In this document: one piece after another, positions 24,595 through 34,205 of the stretch
How the letters are laid out: each line of letters starts with the position of its first letter
Position numbering within the stretch: position 1 is the first letter of the stretch
From: an uncultured Tessaracoccus sp.
GTDB taxonomy: Bacteria > Actinomycetota > Actinomycetes > Propionibacteriales > Propionibacteriaceae
Length of the DNA stretch: 60,497 nt
Assembly (NCBI RefSeq): GCF_947255005.1
Contig: NZ_CAMYFI010000011.1
Coordinates: 1-60,497, forward strand
Direction of reading: 5' to 3'
Translations under genes and position numbers: made by a program
The notes under the pieces: model-generated
What the model saw: the letters and a program-made list of their open reading frames with translations, nothing else
Told to the model about the DNA's origin: nothing
The model's database searches: none

Positions 24595-27191
24595 AGCTGC
24601 ATTCCATCACGCTGCGCAACTACCGAGGCATCGTCGAGCGCACCATCGAGTTCGACGAGCACATCACCGTCGTTGCTGGCCCGAATGAGGTGGGTAAATC
24701 GTCGGTGGCGGAGGCGCTTCGCCTGCTCCGTACGGAACTGGATAGCACGAAGAAGAGCGCCGTCAAGGAGGTACAGACCGTCGGGCTCGATGCTGGCCCC
24801 GAGGCAGAGGTCACCGTGAGCACGGGGAAGTATCGCCTGACGTACCGCAAGCGCTGGCTGAAGAAGCCCCTCACTGAGCTGCGCGTGCTCAAGCCCAAGC
24901 CGGAACAGCTCTCGGGCAGGGAAGCACACGAGCGCTACCTTGCCATCCTCAACGAGACCACCGACGTGGCCCTGCTCGACGCATTGGAGAGCCGCCAAGG
25001 AGAATCGCTGCGCCAGCCGCAGCTCGTCAATTTGAGATCGTTGCAGAGCGCGCTCGGCGACGAGAGCCCGTCTAAGAGCGACGACCTGCTGCTACACCGT
25101 ATCGACGAAGAGTTCTCGCGCTATTTCACTCCGACGGGGAAACCAACAGGCAGTTATGCCGCTGCCGAGGCACGCGTTGACGAAGCGCAGGAAGCGCTCG
25201 ATGCAGCCCAATCGGCGAGCATCCACATGCAGCATCTCACCGATGAACACGCATTGGTGGCTGAGCGCATCACCAACCTGACCAAGCAGCAAGCCCACAG
25301 CGCAGAAGAGGTCACCAAGTTCCAGCAACAAGCCGATGCCGCCGAGGCAGCGGAGGAAGCACTGCGCTCAGCAGCGTCGAAGCTCACCTCAGCGCAATCA
25401 GCCTTGCAGCATGTACTTGATGCTCAATCCAGTCGGCGGCTCAGCATCAAGCGGCTCACCGAGGATGAGCATGAGCTGCAAGCACAGCGTGTGCATGTTA
25501 CGCAGTTGTTAGAAGAACGCGACGCGGCTGTGCAGGCGCATGCAGAGGCCGAAGCGGAACTCAATGCCCTGCAACGGCACCTCGACGAGGCCCAGGCCAG
25601 CCAAGAGCAGGCCGAGCAACGCCTGCTCCATGCCCGCAGCATCGCTCAATGTGAGCTCCTCACCAAGCGCCTCGCTGAAGTACGCGAAGCCGACGCCATC
25701 CGCACACGGGCTGCGGCCGTACTCGATGCCAACCACATCGATGACGCGGCCGTCGTTCGCCTCGTCACGCTGCAGGCCAACCTCGACGCCGCCACAGCAG
25801 CCAGCGAGGCCGCAGCCGCGCTCGTTACCGTCGACGTGCATGGCCAACAGCCAGTGCAACTCGAAGATGAATCGCTGAAACAAGGGGCACACCTCGAACG
25901 TCCCGTGCTCGAACCCGTACGAATACACGTCGACGATGTGCTCACCGTGGAGGTCCGGCCGGGGAAGTCTCCCGACGAGGAGCGCACCCGCCTCGCAGAA
26001 GCCACCGCCGCGTTGCATCAGGCGTTCGACGAACTCTCCATCGCGACAATCGATGATGCGAAGGACGCTGCAACCGCCCGCCACGACGCGTCGTTGGCAT
26101 TGGAGCGCGCATCGGTTGCGTTGGAACACCTACTCGACGGCACAACGATCACCGATCTCGAACACGAGGTAGCGGCGCTACAGGCGGCAATAGGGGAGCA
26201 GCCAGCCCCTGAAGCACCCATCCCTGAGCTCGAAGATGCCTACGTCCGTTCCAGGCAGCGTCGCGACGAAGCCCAACAGAAACGAGATACCTCCGCTACG
26301 GCGCTCACCGCGCGCGAGGCTTCGGCACACGCTGCGGCGTTGGCGTACGAGAAGACGGCGAGTGCTTTGGAGTCCCGCCAGGCGGCGTTCGAGCTGCACC
26401 AGCAGCGGCTAGCCCAAGACCGCGTTGCCAAAGCCGATGCCGCCCTCGACGAGGAGGCCACGCAAGCCCAAGCCGCCGTAACGGAAGCAACCGCCGCGCG
26501 TGACGCTGCGCAAAGTAAGTTCGACGATGCCGACGTCGACACCGTGCGCATGTGGCTTGCGAACGCCGAAGGCAATCGTGCTTCGGCCTCCGAGCAGCTG
26601 AACAATGCGAAGTCGCGGCTCACGGAACTGGGCGCCCTCATCGACGATCGTGCCCGCCTCGGCCTCTTTGATGCTCTCGTCGAAGCCAGGGCCGAACTCG
26701 AGGCAGCCGTCGATGAGCATGCGCGGCTGCACCGTGCGGCATCGGCAGCGAAACTGCTGCGTGAGGTATGGCTTCGACATCGAAGCGCCGCCCAAGAACG
26801 CTACGTGGAACCGTTCAAGGAGCGCCTAGAATCGCTGGCCAAAGTGGTGTTCGGAAAGGATGTGCAGGTAGAGATCGACCCCGAGCTCAACATCGTCTCG
26901 CGCACACTCGACGGGCGTACCGTCGCGTTCAGCCAGCTGTCCGGCGGCGCGCAGGAGCAACTCGCGCTGCTGGGCAGGCTCACCTGTGCGAATCTCGTCT
27001 CCCCAGATGAGGGAGCTCCGGTCATCATCGACGACGCTCTCGGCTTTTCTGACCCCCAGCGGTTGCGTGCTCTGGGGTTGGCGCTCGGGCAAGTTGGTCA
27101 GCATGCACAGATCATCCTGATGACATGCCAGCCAGATCGCTATCAGCAGGTGGGGAGAGCACGGCGAGTAGACCTCACGGGCACCACGTAG
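24591..27191 (+). CDS. SbcC/YhaN-like coiled-coil ATPase
   Basis: 866-residue SMC/Rad50-type ATPase. Walker A 'GPNEVGKSS' at about 30-38, long coiled coils (about 190-750) rich in A, E, Q and L, ABC signature 'LSGGAQEQLALL' near 782, and Walker B 'APVIIDDALGFSD' near 808-820. There is no CxxC zinc hook at the coiled-coil apex; instead a short non-coiled insert (about 410-460, 'VRIHVDDVLTVEVRPG') sits there. This separates it from SbcC/Rad50 and fits YhaN. Partner of the upstream nuclease by 4-nt overlap. Confidence 0.88.
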   Translation: MKLHSITLRNYRGIVERTIEFDEHITVVAGPNEVGKSSVAEALRLLRTELDSTKKSAVKEVQTVGLDAGPEAEVTVSTGKYRLTYRKRWLKKPLTELRVLKPKPEQLSGREAHERYLAILNETTDVALLDALESRQGESLRQPQLVNLRSLQSALGDESPSKSDDLLLHRIDEEFSRYFTPTGKPTGSYAAAEARVDEAQEALDAAQSASIHMQHLTDEHALVAERITNLTKQQAHSAEEVTKFQQQADAAEAAEEALRSAASKLTSAQSALQHVLDAQSSRRLSIKRLTEDEHELQAQRVHVTQLLEERDAAVQAHAEAEAELNALQRHLDEAQASQEQAEQRLLHARSIAQCELLTKRLAEVREADAIRTRAAAVLDANHIDDAAVVRLVTLQANLDAATAASEAAAALVTVDVHGQQPVQLEDESLKQGAHLERPVLEPVRIHVDDVLTVEVRPGKSPDEERTRLAEATAALHQAFDELSIATIDDAKDAATARHDASLALERASVALEHLLDGTTITDLEHEVAALQAAIGEQPAPEAPIPELEDAYVRSRQRRDEAQQKRDTSATALTAREASAHAAALAYEKTASALESRQAAFELHQQRLAQDRVAKADAALDEEATQAQAAVTEATAARDAAQSKFDDADVDTVRMWLANAEGNRASASEQLNNAKSRLTELGALIDDRARLGLFDALVEARAELEAAVDEHARLHRAASAAKLLREVWLRHRSAAQERYVEPFKERLESLAKVVFGKDVQVEIDPELNIVSRTLDGRTVAFSQLSGGAQEQLALLGRLTCANLVSPDEGAPVIIDDALGFSDPQRLRALGLALGQVGQHAQIILMTCQPDRYQQVGRARRVDLTGTT

Positions 27192-27303
27192 TGAAGCAAT
27201 CGGCACGTGTTGCTCGTTGTTTGCTCAACGTTTACCCCAGCAGCCAGCCAGTTGCACCGCCCGTGCCTTTATTGTCTGGGGCATCGATCCAAGGAGTTTA
27301 TCT

Positions 27304-28635
27304 ATGTTCAAACGCATCGTGGCCCCCGTGCTCACCACGTTGTTGGTGGCCAGCGGCCTCGCCAGCACGGCTCAAGCGGATGAGTCCGCACCCTCGTCCC
27401 TGCGCATCGCCACCTTCAACGCGAGCCTGAACCGCTCCGCGGAAGGCGAGCTCATCGAGCACCTCAGCAACGGCGACAACAAGCAGGCACGCAATGCCGC
27501 TGAAACTATCCAGCGCGCAAACCCCGACATCATCCTGGTCAACGAGTTCGACTACGACGAGAACGGCACGGCCCAAGACCTGTTCCGCACGAACTACCTC
27601 GAGGTCTCGCAGCACGGTGCCGACCCGGTCACCTACCCGTATGCCTGGAGCGGCCCGGTGAACACCGGCGTGCCGTCTGGCTTGGATCTCAACAACGACG
27701 GCGAGGTCGGCGGCCCGGACGATGCCTGGGGCTTCGGCGAGTTTCCCGGCCAGTACGGCTTCGTCGTGTACTCCAAGTACCCGATCAACACCGACGACGT
27801 CCGCACGTTCCAGAACTTCCTCTGGAAGGACATGCCCGACAACGCCATGCCTGCAGATTGGTTCGACGCCGACGAGGTCGAGCAGGTGCGTCTCTCGTCG
27901 AAGACCCACGCCGACATCCCCGTCCAAGTAGGCGACGAGACGCTCCATGTTCTCGCCGCACACCCGACACCGCCGTCCTTCGACGGCCCGGAACAGCGCA
28001 ACAAGCGGCGCAACAACGACGAGATCCGCATCTGGGCCGACTACATCTCCGGCAAGGCAGATTATCTCTACGACAACAAGGGCACCAAGGGCGGCCTCGA
28101 AGCCGGTTCGCACTTCGCAATCCTCGGCGACTACAACTCCGACCCCAACGACGGCGACTCCATGCCCGGCTCTATCGACCAGCTACTGAATCACCCCCTC
28201 GTGCTGGACCCAAAGCCGACGTCGGAGGGCGCCGTCGAGGCAGCGAAGCAAGGTGGCGCCAACGAAAGCCACAAGTCTGACCCGAAGTACGACACCGCTG
28301 ACTTCAACGACGACCCGCGCCCCGGCAACATCCGGGTCGACTACACGTTGTTCAACGCCGAAACCATGCAGGTCAGCGATGCAGGCGTGTTCTGGCCGGT
28401 GAAATCCGACCCGCTGTCGAGGCTCACCGGGGAGTACCCGTTCCCCACCTCGGACCACCGCCTCGTGTGGGCCGACGTGACGCTCAAGGGCAGCGCCCAG
28501 GGTGACGAATCCGACGAAGACACGCAGCCCTCGCCGGAGAAGCCCGATCCGTCACCAGACGAATCCGACGACGACCAGAACGACGCTGAGCGTCCCTCAC
28601 CTGAGCGTCCTGATCTGCCACAGACTGGGGTCTGA
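27304..28635 (+). CDS. Secreted endonuclease/exonuclease/phosphatase-fold protein ending in LPQTG
   Basis: 443 residues. A signal peptide covers about 1-26 ('VAPVLTTLLVASGLASTAQA'). The EEP fold follows: 'LRIATFNASLNR', 'NPDIILVNEFDYDENG' (metal Glu), 'AILGDYNSDPNDG' and the C-terminal 'PTSDHRLVWADV' histidine. From about residue 400 the chain is a P, D, E and S-rich wall-spanning tail ending 'LPQTGV' and stop. A sortase motif needs a membrane helix and basic tail after it; none is present. Strong 'aaggag' site. Substrate (phosphate ester, DNA or lipid) unknown. Confidence 0.88.
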   Translation: MFKRIVAPVLTTLLVASGLASTAQADESAPSSLRIATFNASLNRSAEGELIEHLSNGDNKQARNAAETIQRANPDIILVNEFDYDENGTAQDLFRTNYLEVSQHGADPVTYPYAWSGPVNTGVPSGLDLNNDGEVGGPDDAWGFGEFPGQYGFVVYSKYPINTDDVRTFQNFLWKDMPDNAMPADWFDADEVEQVRLSSKTHADIPVQVGDETLHVLAAHPTPPSFDGPEQRNKRRNNDEIRIWADYISGKADYLYDNKGTKGGLEAGSHFAILGDYNSDPNDGDSMPGSIDQLLNHPLVLDPKPTSEGAVEAAKQGGANESHKSDPKYDTADFNDDPRPGNIRVDYTLFNAETMQVSDAGVFWPVKSDPLSRLTGEYPFPTSDHRLVWADVTLKGSAQGDESDEDTQPSPEKPDPSPDESDDDQNDAERPSPERPDLPQTGV

Positions 28636-28655
28636 ACCCGGCACAGCGCAACCAA

Positions 28656-28688
28656 GTAGCGGGCACCGCAGTAATGGGTGCCCGCTAC
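28656..28688 (+). terminator. Hairpin terminator
   Basis: A perfect 12-bp stem (GTAGCGGGCACC and complement) around a 9-nt loop, 20 nt after the LPQTG gene stop. Confidence 0.8.
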
Positions 28689-28729
28689 TGTGTGTTGCGA
28701 GGTACGTTCAAGCAACAAGGAGTACTCCC

Positions 28730-29248
28730 ATGCCAGATGCCGTTGCATCCCATCCCGAGTTCGCCGACGACGCCGCCACGCTCGCGCCGATCACCCACGA
28801 GCGCCTCGTCGCAACGCTGCAGAACATGGAGCTTGAATTCGAAGAGGAAGACGGGCTCCTCTCCGCGGTCATCGAGGGCGGACACCCCTGTTGGTTCACG
28901 GTCACTGGGCCCGGTGACGAGGACATCGCGCTCAATGTGCAGGCCAGGTGGTGGCCGAGCCTCGACGTCAGCAACCTCGGTGTCGCCTTCCAGACGGTCA
29001 ACGAATGGAACGGCAACCAGCTCTTTCCGAGAGCCATCACCATCCCCGATGAAGACGACAATTGCGTCTTTGTGGCCGACTTCACCCACGACTTCGACCG
29101 AGGTGTCACTGACCAGCAGCTTGAGAACGCCGTCGCTGTTGGGGTGACCACCATCATGAATTTCTTCGACTTCCTGAACGCCCAATTCCCAGATGCCCTC
29201 GACGACGATTACGGCTTCGCCGGGGACGAGCAACCGAGCGCCCAGTGA
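28730..29248 (+). CDS. YbjN domain-containing protein
   Basis: 172-residue cytoplasmic acidic protein. 'ITHERLVATLQNMELEFEEEDGLLSAVIEG', 'INVQAR'-type strand and 'VNEWNGNQLFPRAITIPDED' are typical of YbjN proteins, which resemble type III secretion chaperones in fold and have no known biochemical role. ATG 28730 follows 'aaggag' by 7 nt. It lies just past a terminator, so it should have its own promoter between 28689 and 28710. Confidence 0.82.
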   Translation: MPDAVASHPEFADDAATLAPITHERLVATLQNMELEFEEEDGLLSAVIEGGHPCWFTVTGPGDEDIALNVQARWWPSLDVSNLGVAFQTVNEWNGNQLFPRAITIPDEDDNCVFVADFTHDFDRGVTDQQLENAVAVGVTTIMNFFDFLNAQFPDALDDDYGFAGDEQPSAQ

Positions 29249-29300
29249 GCCTCGTGGGCCGAGATGCGCCAGCCACCGATTCGAGAGATGATGACTGGCG

Positions 29301-30413
29301 ATGATCGTCGAAACCAACATCGTCCGGCTCTACGACTCTCGGCACCCGCTGCGCACTGCATCGGGTGTCGAACTCACTGAGGTGGACGTCGCCTACGAAA
29401 CCTACGGCACGCTGAACGAGGCCCGCAGCAACGCTGTCTTCGTGTGCCATGCCCTCACCGGCGACGCGCATGCGGCGGGGCACCACGCGGGGGAGGCGAA
29501 GCCCGGCTGGTGGGACAACCTTATTGGGCCCGGCAAGCCGCTCGATACTGACCGCTGGTTCGTCGTCTCCGCCAATCTCCTCGGCGGCTGCTCGGGCACG
29601 ACGGGGCCGTCGTCCACCAACCCTGCGACGGGCAAACCGTACGGTCTCGACTTTCCCTTGCTCGCTGTCTCCGACTTTGTCACCGTGCACCGCAAGCTAG
29701 GGGAGCACCTGGGCATCAGCCATTGGGCGGCGCTCGTCGGGGGCTCGCTGGGTGGCATGCAGGTGTTGGATTGGGTGCTGCGCCACCCAGAAGACACGGA
29801 TAACGCCATAATCATCGCTGCGTCGTCGCGCCTGACAGCGCAAAACATTGCGTTTTCCGCCGTCGGCCGGCAAGCCATCATGCGCGACCCAGAGTTCCAC
29901 AACGGTCAGTTTCATGAGCTCGATACCGCACCTGCGCGCGGGTTGTCCGTCGCGAGAATGATGGCGCACATCACCTACCTGTCGGAGGAAGCGTTTGGCG
30001 AGAAGTTCGGACGCCAAGCCCAGTACCAGCAGTTGACGAAGAATTTCGGCGTCGACTTCGCCGTCGAAAGCTACCTAGAATACCAGGGCGAGAAGTTCTT
30101 GTCGCGCTTCGACGCACTCAGCTACCTCTACTTGTCGCGCGCCATGGACTACTTCGACGCGTTCGCTGACGACGATGCGCTGCACCGCCTGAGCCAGCAT
30201 CAGGTGACCTTCCTCGTCATGAGCTTCGACTCCGACTGGCGGTATTCGACGAAGGACTCGCGGCGCATCGTGCGCCATCTGGAGCGCGCCCATCAGCCGG
30301 TGTCATTCCGAGAAATCAAGTCGCCGTGGGGACATGACTCGTTTCTGCTCGACATCGACGACTACCACGCCACCATCCGCGCGTTCCTCGACCGAGCATG
30401 GGAGAGCCGATGA
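29301..30413 (+). CDS. metX: Homoserine O-acetyltransferase
   Basis: 370-residue alpha/beta hydrolase making O-acetylhomoserine for methionine synthesis. The nucleophile S149 is in 'VGGSLGGMQVLDW'; Asp is in 'SFDSDWRYS' and His in 'WGHDSFLLDIDDY'. 'NLLGGCSGTTGPSSTNPATGKPYG' is diagnostic of MetX. ATGA overlap with metW. Works upstream of MetH, which lies at 4.8-8.3 kb. Confidence 0.96.
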   Translation: MIVETNIVRLYDSRHPLRTASGVELTEVDVAYETYGTLNEARSNAVFVCHALTGDAHAAGHHAGEAKPGWWDNLIGPGKPLDTDRWFVVSANLLGGCSGTTGPSSTNPATGKPYGLDFPLLAVSDFVTVHRKLGEHLGISHWAALVGGSLGGMQVLDWVLRHPEDTDNAIIIAASSRLTAQNIAFSAVGRQAIMRDPEFHNGQFHELDTAPARGLSVARMMAHITYLSEEAFGEKFGRQAQYQQLTKNFGVDFAVESYLEYQGEKFLSRFDALSYLYLSRAMDYFDAFADDDALHRLSQHQVTFLVMSFDSDWRYSTKDSRRIVRHLERAHQPVSFREIKSPWGHDSFLLDIDDYHATIRAFLDRAWESR

Positions 30414-31027
30414 CTGCCCGCGCCGACTACGACCTCATCACCCAGCTAGTACCGGAACGTTCGCGCGTGCTCGACCTCGGCTGCGGCGACGGCGAGCTTC
30501 TCCTGCGCCTCCACGACAAGGGCTGCACCGGGCTCGGCGTCGAAATCGAACCGTCCGAGGTGCTCGCCGCGATCCGCAGCGGTGTGAGCGTGATTGAGCT
30601 GGATATCGACGAACAGCTCGATGAATTCGGCGACGACTCGTTCGACGTCGTCATCCTCTCGCGCACGCTGCAGGCAGTGCACCGCCCGACTGAGGTGCTC
30701 TCCCAGATCCGACGCATCGCGCACCAAGCCATCGTCTCGATGCCGAACTTCGTCGTCTGGCGCAACCGCGCGCGCATCCTGCGCGGGCGGATGCCCATCT
30801 CCAGCGACCTTCCGTTCGAGTGGTTCGACACGCCCAACCTGCACTACACGTCCATCAAAGACCTCGAGCCGCTGTTCAATCGCATGGGCTTCCGCATCGA
30901 CCGCCGGCTCACCCTCGACGAACACGGCCACCAGCACCGCTTCGGCAACCTGTTCGGAAACCTGCTCGGCAGCGCTGGCCTCTACCTACTGCGTCGCGAC
31001 GAGCGCATCCACAAGCCGCGCTACTGA
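30410..31027 (+). CDS. metW: MetW methyltransferase-fold protein
   Basis: 205 residues, SAM-binding motif 'RVLDLGCGDGELLLRL', then 'VILSRTLQAVHRP' and 'PFEWFDTPNLHYTSIKDLEPL', all typical of MetW. It is known as a partner that activates MetX-type acyltransferases in some bacteria. Start by ATGA overlap with metX. The 3' end overlaps the convergent exonuclease gene by 42 bp. Confidence 0.95.
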   Translation: MTARADYDLITQLVPERSRVLDLGCGDGELLLRLHDKGCTGLGVEIEPSEVLAAIRSGVSVIELDIDEQLDEFGDDSFDVVILSRTLQAVHRPTEVLSQIRRIAHQAIVSMPNFVVWRNRARILRGRMPISSDLPFEWFDTPNLHYTSIKDLEPLFNRMGFRIDRRLTLDEHGHQHRFGNLFGNLLGSAGLYLLRRDERIHKPRY

Positions 31028-31876
31028 CTGTCCGAGCCCTAGACGTTCGCTGAGCTCCATCACGGCGTCGCGGTCCGGGCCGGGGGATTCCGGCACCGCG
31101 AGGGGGAGTGTGGCGACGGTGGTGGTCACCTCACGCGCCCGCAACACGTAGTCAGCGGACTCTTGCAGCCCCCTGCGCACCGCGGGGCGCATCGTGGCCG
31201 ACGGGTCTCCCGCCGCCTCAATCATGGCCTCCAGCGTCGCATACTGCTCGACGAGCGCCGCGGCTGTTTTGTCACCGATCCCCTTCACGCCAGGGAGCCC
31301 GTCGGAGGGGTCACCGCGCAACACCGCATAGTCGACGTAGCGCGCCGCCGGTACGCTGTGACGGGTCAGCACGTCGTCGGGAGTGATGAGTTCGCTCTTC
31401 GCCACCGACGAGCCGACGTACACCACCGACGTGTGCTCGTCGACGAGCTGGAAGAGGTCGCGGTCACCGGTGACGACGAGCGTCGTTCCCTCATGCTTGG
31501 CGGCCAGTGACGCCAGCACGTCGTCGGCTTCGTAGCCACTGGCCCCGATGACAGGCACTCCAGCAGCCTCGAGCGCTGCACGCACCCAAGGGATTTGCCT
31601 GGCCAGGTTCTCGTCGACGAGCTCCCCACCGTCAGGGGCCACCCGATGGGCCTTATAACTGGCGACGAGCGCGACCCGCCAGTTTGGCCGCCAGTCATCA
31701 TCCCAGGCGCATACCAAGTGGTCGGGGGAGTAGCGCCCGACGAGACGCGTAAGGAAATCACAGGTGCCGCGCACGGCGTTCACAGGGTGTCCCTCTGGCG
31801 ACGTGAGCGTTGATGGTAGTCCGAAGAAGGCACGGTAGAAGAGGTACGACGTATCGCAAGCCATGAGTGTGGTCAC
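30986..31876 (-). CDS. 5'-3' exonuclease (FEN/PolI N-domain family)
   Basis: 296-residue stand-alone flap nuclease related to the N-terminus of DNA polymerase I. Active-site acidic residues are in 'ACDTSYLFYRAFF', 'GYEADDVLASLA' and 'VTGDRDLFQLV'; the helix-hairpin-helix is 'GLPGVKGIGDKTAAAL'. GTG 31876 or ATG 31864 may be the start; 31864 leaves 'ACDTSYLFYR' immediately after it. Likely role is RNA primer or flap removal. Confidence 0.92.
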   Translation of the reverse strand: MTTLMACDTSYLFYRAFFGLPSTLTSPEGHPVNAVRGTCDFLTRLVGRYSPDHLVCAWDDDWRPNWRVALVASYKAHRVAPDGGELVDENLARQIPWVRAALEAAGVPVIGASGYEADDVLASLAAKHEGTTLVVTGDRDLFQLVDEHTSVVYVGSSVAKSELITPDDVLTRHSVPAARYVDYAVLRGDPSDGLPGVKGIGDKTAAALVEQYATLEAMIEAAGDPSATMRPAVRRGLQESADYVLRAREVTTTVATLPLAVPESPGPDRDAVMELSERLGLGQSVARLVDALVATQ

Positions 31877-31912
31877 GTGCCTAGCATGGCATGTTACCGG
31901 TAGGCTTCCTGC

Positions 31913-33454
31913 GTGATCGAGCGTCGAGAGCTTCCTACCTGGGCTACCGCATTGCTGGCTGTGGTTGCGGGGCTACTCATTGGCGCCGGGCAAGCCCCGC
32001 TTGGGTTGTGGCCTGCGACGATGGTCGGGCTCGCCTTCCTGACGTGGCTCGTCGTCGGCATGCGCAAGCGCGCCGCGTTCGGCTACGCCTACCTGGCCGG
32101 CATCGCCCTGAACACCCTCACCATTTCCTGGATTGCAGTACTGGGCATACCTATCGCGATCGGGTTGGTTGCCTATGCATCGCTGTGGATGGGGCTCACG
32201 GGTCTGCTCATCACTGTGTTGCTTCGTCTTCCGCTGTGGCCGGTGTGGGTGGCAGCAGCATGGGTTTCAGTGGAATTTGTCTCCGGGAATTGGCCGTTCG
32301 GTGGTTTCGCGTGGACACGTTTGGCGTTCACGCTCGCTGATTCACCGCTGCGCGGTTTGCTGCCGTACGTAGGTATGGCTGGGGTGACACTCATCATGGT
32401 GTGGCTCTCACAGCTGCTGTTGGTGCGGCATTGGCGGCGCACTGCCCCAGTCGTGCTGCTCGCCTTCATCGTCAGCGGATGTTTGCTCTTCGTTCCCTCG
32501 ACTCAACCGGAACAGCACGTGACGGTGGCGGTCGTGCAGCCAAACGTGAATCGTCACGAGTACGGCGGCCCTTACTATGCCCGAGCAGTGACGAACAACG
32601 CCCTCAGCTCGACGGTGATGGCGATGGCGACGGCGCGCACCACCGATACCGACATCGACTTTGTGCTGTGGCCAGAGTCCGCCGTCGACATCGACCCCTT
32701 GCGCGACGACGAATCCAGGCGCCGCGTCGACGCGGCGGCAAAACTCTCTGGGGCCCCGGTGCTCGTCGGGGCCGTGACGCTGCCCGACAACCCGCCTGAT
32801 GCACGCCAAACCTCAGCGCTTTGGTGGGGACCAACCTCCGGGCCCACTGCCACGTATCACAAGCGCAATCTCGTGCCCTTTGGCGAGTGGATTCCGTTTC
32901 GGGATGTGTTGTTGCCGCTCATCCCGATGCTTGAGATGACGGGCAGGCAATCCGTTCCCGGCACTGAGCCCGGCGTGCTCGACACACCCGTCGCACGCTA
33001 CCCATCGCTCAAGGTAGGCACCATCGTCTGCTTCGAACTGGCCTACGACGACACCGTCTACGACACCGTGCGTGCCGGTGGGAACGTGATCGTCTCGCAA
33101 TCCAACGAGAACACCTACGCCAACACATTCCAGATCCCACAACAGCAAACCATGAACCGCATCCGCGCGAAGGAGCTGGGCCGCGAGATCGTCGTCAGCA
33201 CCTTGAATTCCATCTCCGGTTACGTCACGGAACGGGGCGCGTTCCTCGAGCCCACGGCGGAATTTGAGGGCGCGCAACGTCTAGTCACGGTGCCACTGCG
33301 CTACCGCCTGACGCCGGCGGTCACCGTCGGACCCCTGATCTCGCGGACCGCCTTCGTCGCGACGGTTGGCGCGCTCGCTTTCCTGCTCGTTCGGCGTTTC
33401 CGCACACGGGGTAAGCTGGCCGGCACGACGTCAAAAGAGGTGGCTGATGCGTGA
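31913..33454 (+). CDS. lnt: Apolipoprotein N-acyltransferase
   Basis: 513-residue integral membrane enzyme adding the third acyl chain to lipoproteins. About six N-terminal helices precede a nitrilase domain with the triad E255 ('LWPESAVD'), K317 ('YHKRNLVPFGEW') and C373 ('IVCFELAY'). A last helix precedes the C-terminus. GTG 31913 start. It overlaps ppm by 8 nt; in M. tuberculosis the same two domains are fused as Ppm1. Confidence 0.95.
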   Translation: MIERRELPTWATALLAVVAGLLIGAGQAPLGLWPATMVGLAFLTWLVVGMRKRAAFGYAYLAGIALNTLTISWIAVLGIPIAIGLVAYASLWMGLTGLLITVLLRLPLWPVWVAAAWVSVEFVSGNWPFGGFAWTRLAFTLADSPLRGLLPYVGMAGVTLIMVWLSQLLLVRHWRRTAPVVLLAFIVSGCLLFVPSTQPEQHVTVAVVQPNVNRHEYGGPYYARAVTNNALSSTVMAMATARTTDTDIDFVLWPESAVDIDPLRDDESRRRVDAAAKLSGAPVLVGAVTLPDNPPDARQTSALWWGPTSGPTATYHKRNLVPFGEWIPFRDVLLPLIPMLEMTGRQSVPGTEPGVLDTPVARYPSLKVGTIVCFELAYDDTVYDTVRAGGNVIVSQSNENTYANTFQIPQQQTMNRIRAKELGREIVVSTLNSISGYVTERGAFLEPTAEFEGAQRLVTVPLRYRLTPAVTVGPLISRTAFVATVGALAFLLVRRFRTRGKLAGTTSKEVADA

Positions 33455-34205
33455 CGACAGCGCGGTGGGTCGAGTGTTGGTAATCATCCCCACCTACAAC
33501 GAATCACAAAACATCGAGTCCGTCACCACGCGCCTACGCAACGCCGTCCCCGACGCGCACATGTTGATTGCCGACGACAATTCTCCCGACGGCACCGGCG
33601 ACATAGCCGACCGTCTCGCCGCGGGCGACGACCACGTTTACGTCATGCACCGGCAAGGCAAACAGGGCCTCGGTGCCGCGTATCTCGCGGGTTTCCATTG
33701 GGGTCTCGAACAAGGCTACGACGTGCTCGTACAGCACGATGCCGACGGCTCCCACCAACCTGAGGAGCTTCCGAGGCTCCTCGACGCCATCGCCGACGGT
33801 GCTGACATGGTGAAGGGTTCGCGCTGGGTTCCCGGAGGGTCGGTGGTGAATTGGCCCAAGACGAGGGAGTTCATCAGCAAGGGTGGCTCGTTGTGGACGC
33901 GGCTGTGGCTCGGCATTCCGGTGAAGGACGCCACCGGCGGGTTCAATGCCATCCGCGCCAGCACTCTCAAGGGTCTCAACCTCGACGAGGTCGCCTCAGC
34001 GGGGTACTGCTTCCAAATCGACATGGTGTGGCGGGCGCTGAAACATGGCTTCACAGTGGTGGAGGTGCCAATCACGTTCGTGGAACGCGAGCTAGGCGAT
34101 TCCAAGATGAGCCGCAACATCGTGATCGAAGCGCTCATCCGCACCACCTTGTGGGGTATCGACCATCGCATCAAGCAAGTGAAGGGGCTGTTCCGCCGTG
34201 GCTGA
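33447..34205 (+). CDS. ppm1: Polyprenol monophosphomannose synthase
   Basis: 252-residue GT2 glycosyltransferase making polyprenyl-phosphate-mannose, the donor for lipomannan and protein O-mannosylation. 'VIIPTYNESQNIE', the metal motif 'DADGSHQPEELP' and 'GSRWVPGGSV' are typical. No membrane domain of its own; the preceding Lnt may anchor it. ATG 33447 is inside lnt; the 3' end overlaps fxsA by 8 nt, so lnt-ppm1-fxsA is one coupled operon. Confidence 0.94.
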   Translation: MRDDSAVGRVLVIIPTYNESQNIESVTTRLRNAVPDAHMLIADDNSPDGTGDIADRLAAGDDHVYVMHRQGKQGLGAAYLAGFHWGLEQGYDVLVQHDADGSHQPEELPRLLDAIADGADMVKGSRWVPGGSVVNWPKTREFISKGGSLWTRLWLGIPVKDATGGFNAIRASTLKGLNLDEVASAGYCFQIDMVWRALKHGFTVVEVPITFVERELGDSKMSRNIVIEALIRTTLWGIDHRIKQVKGLFRRG

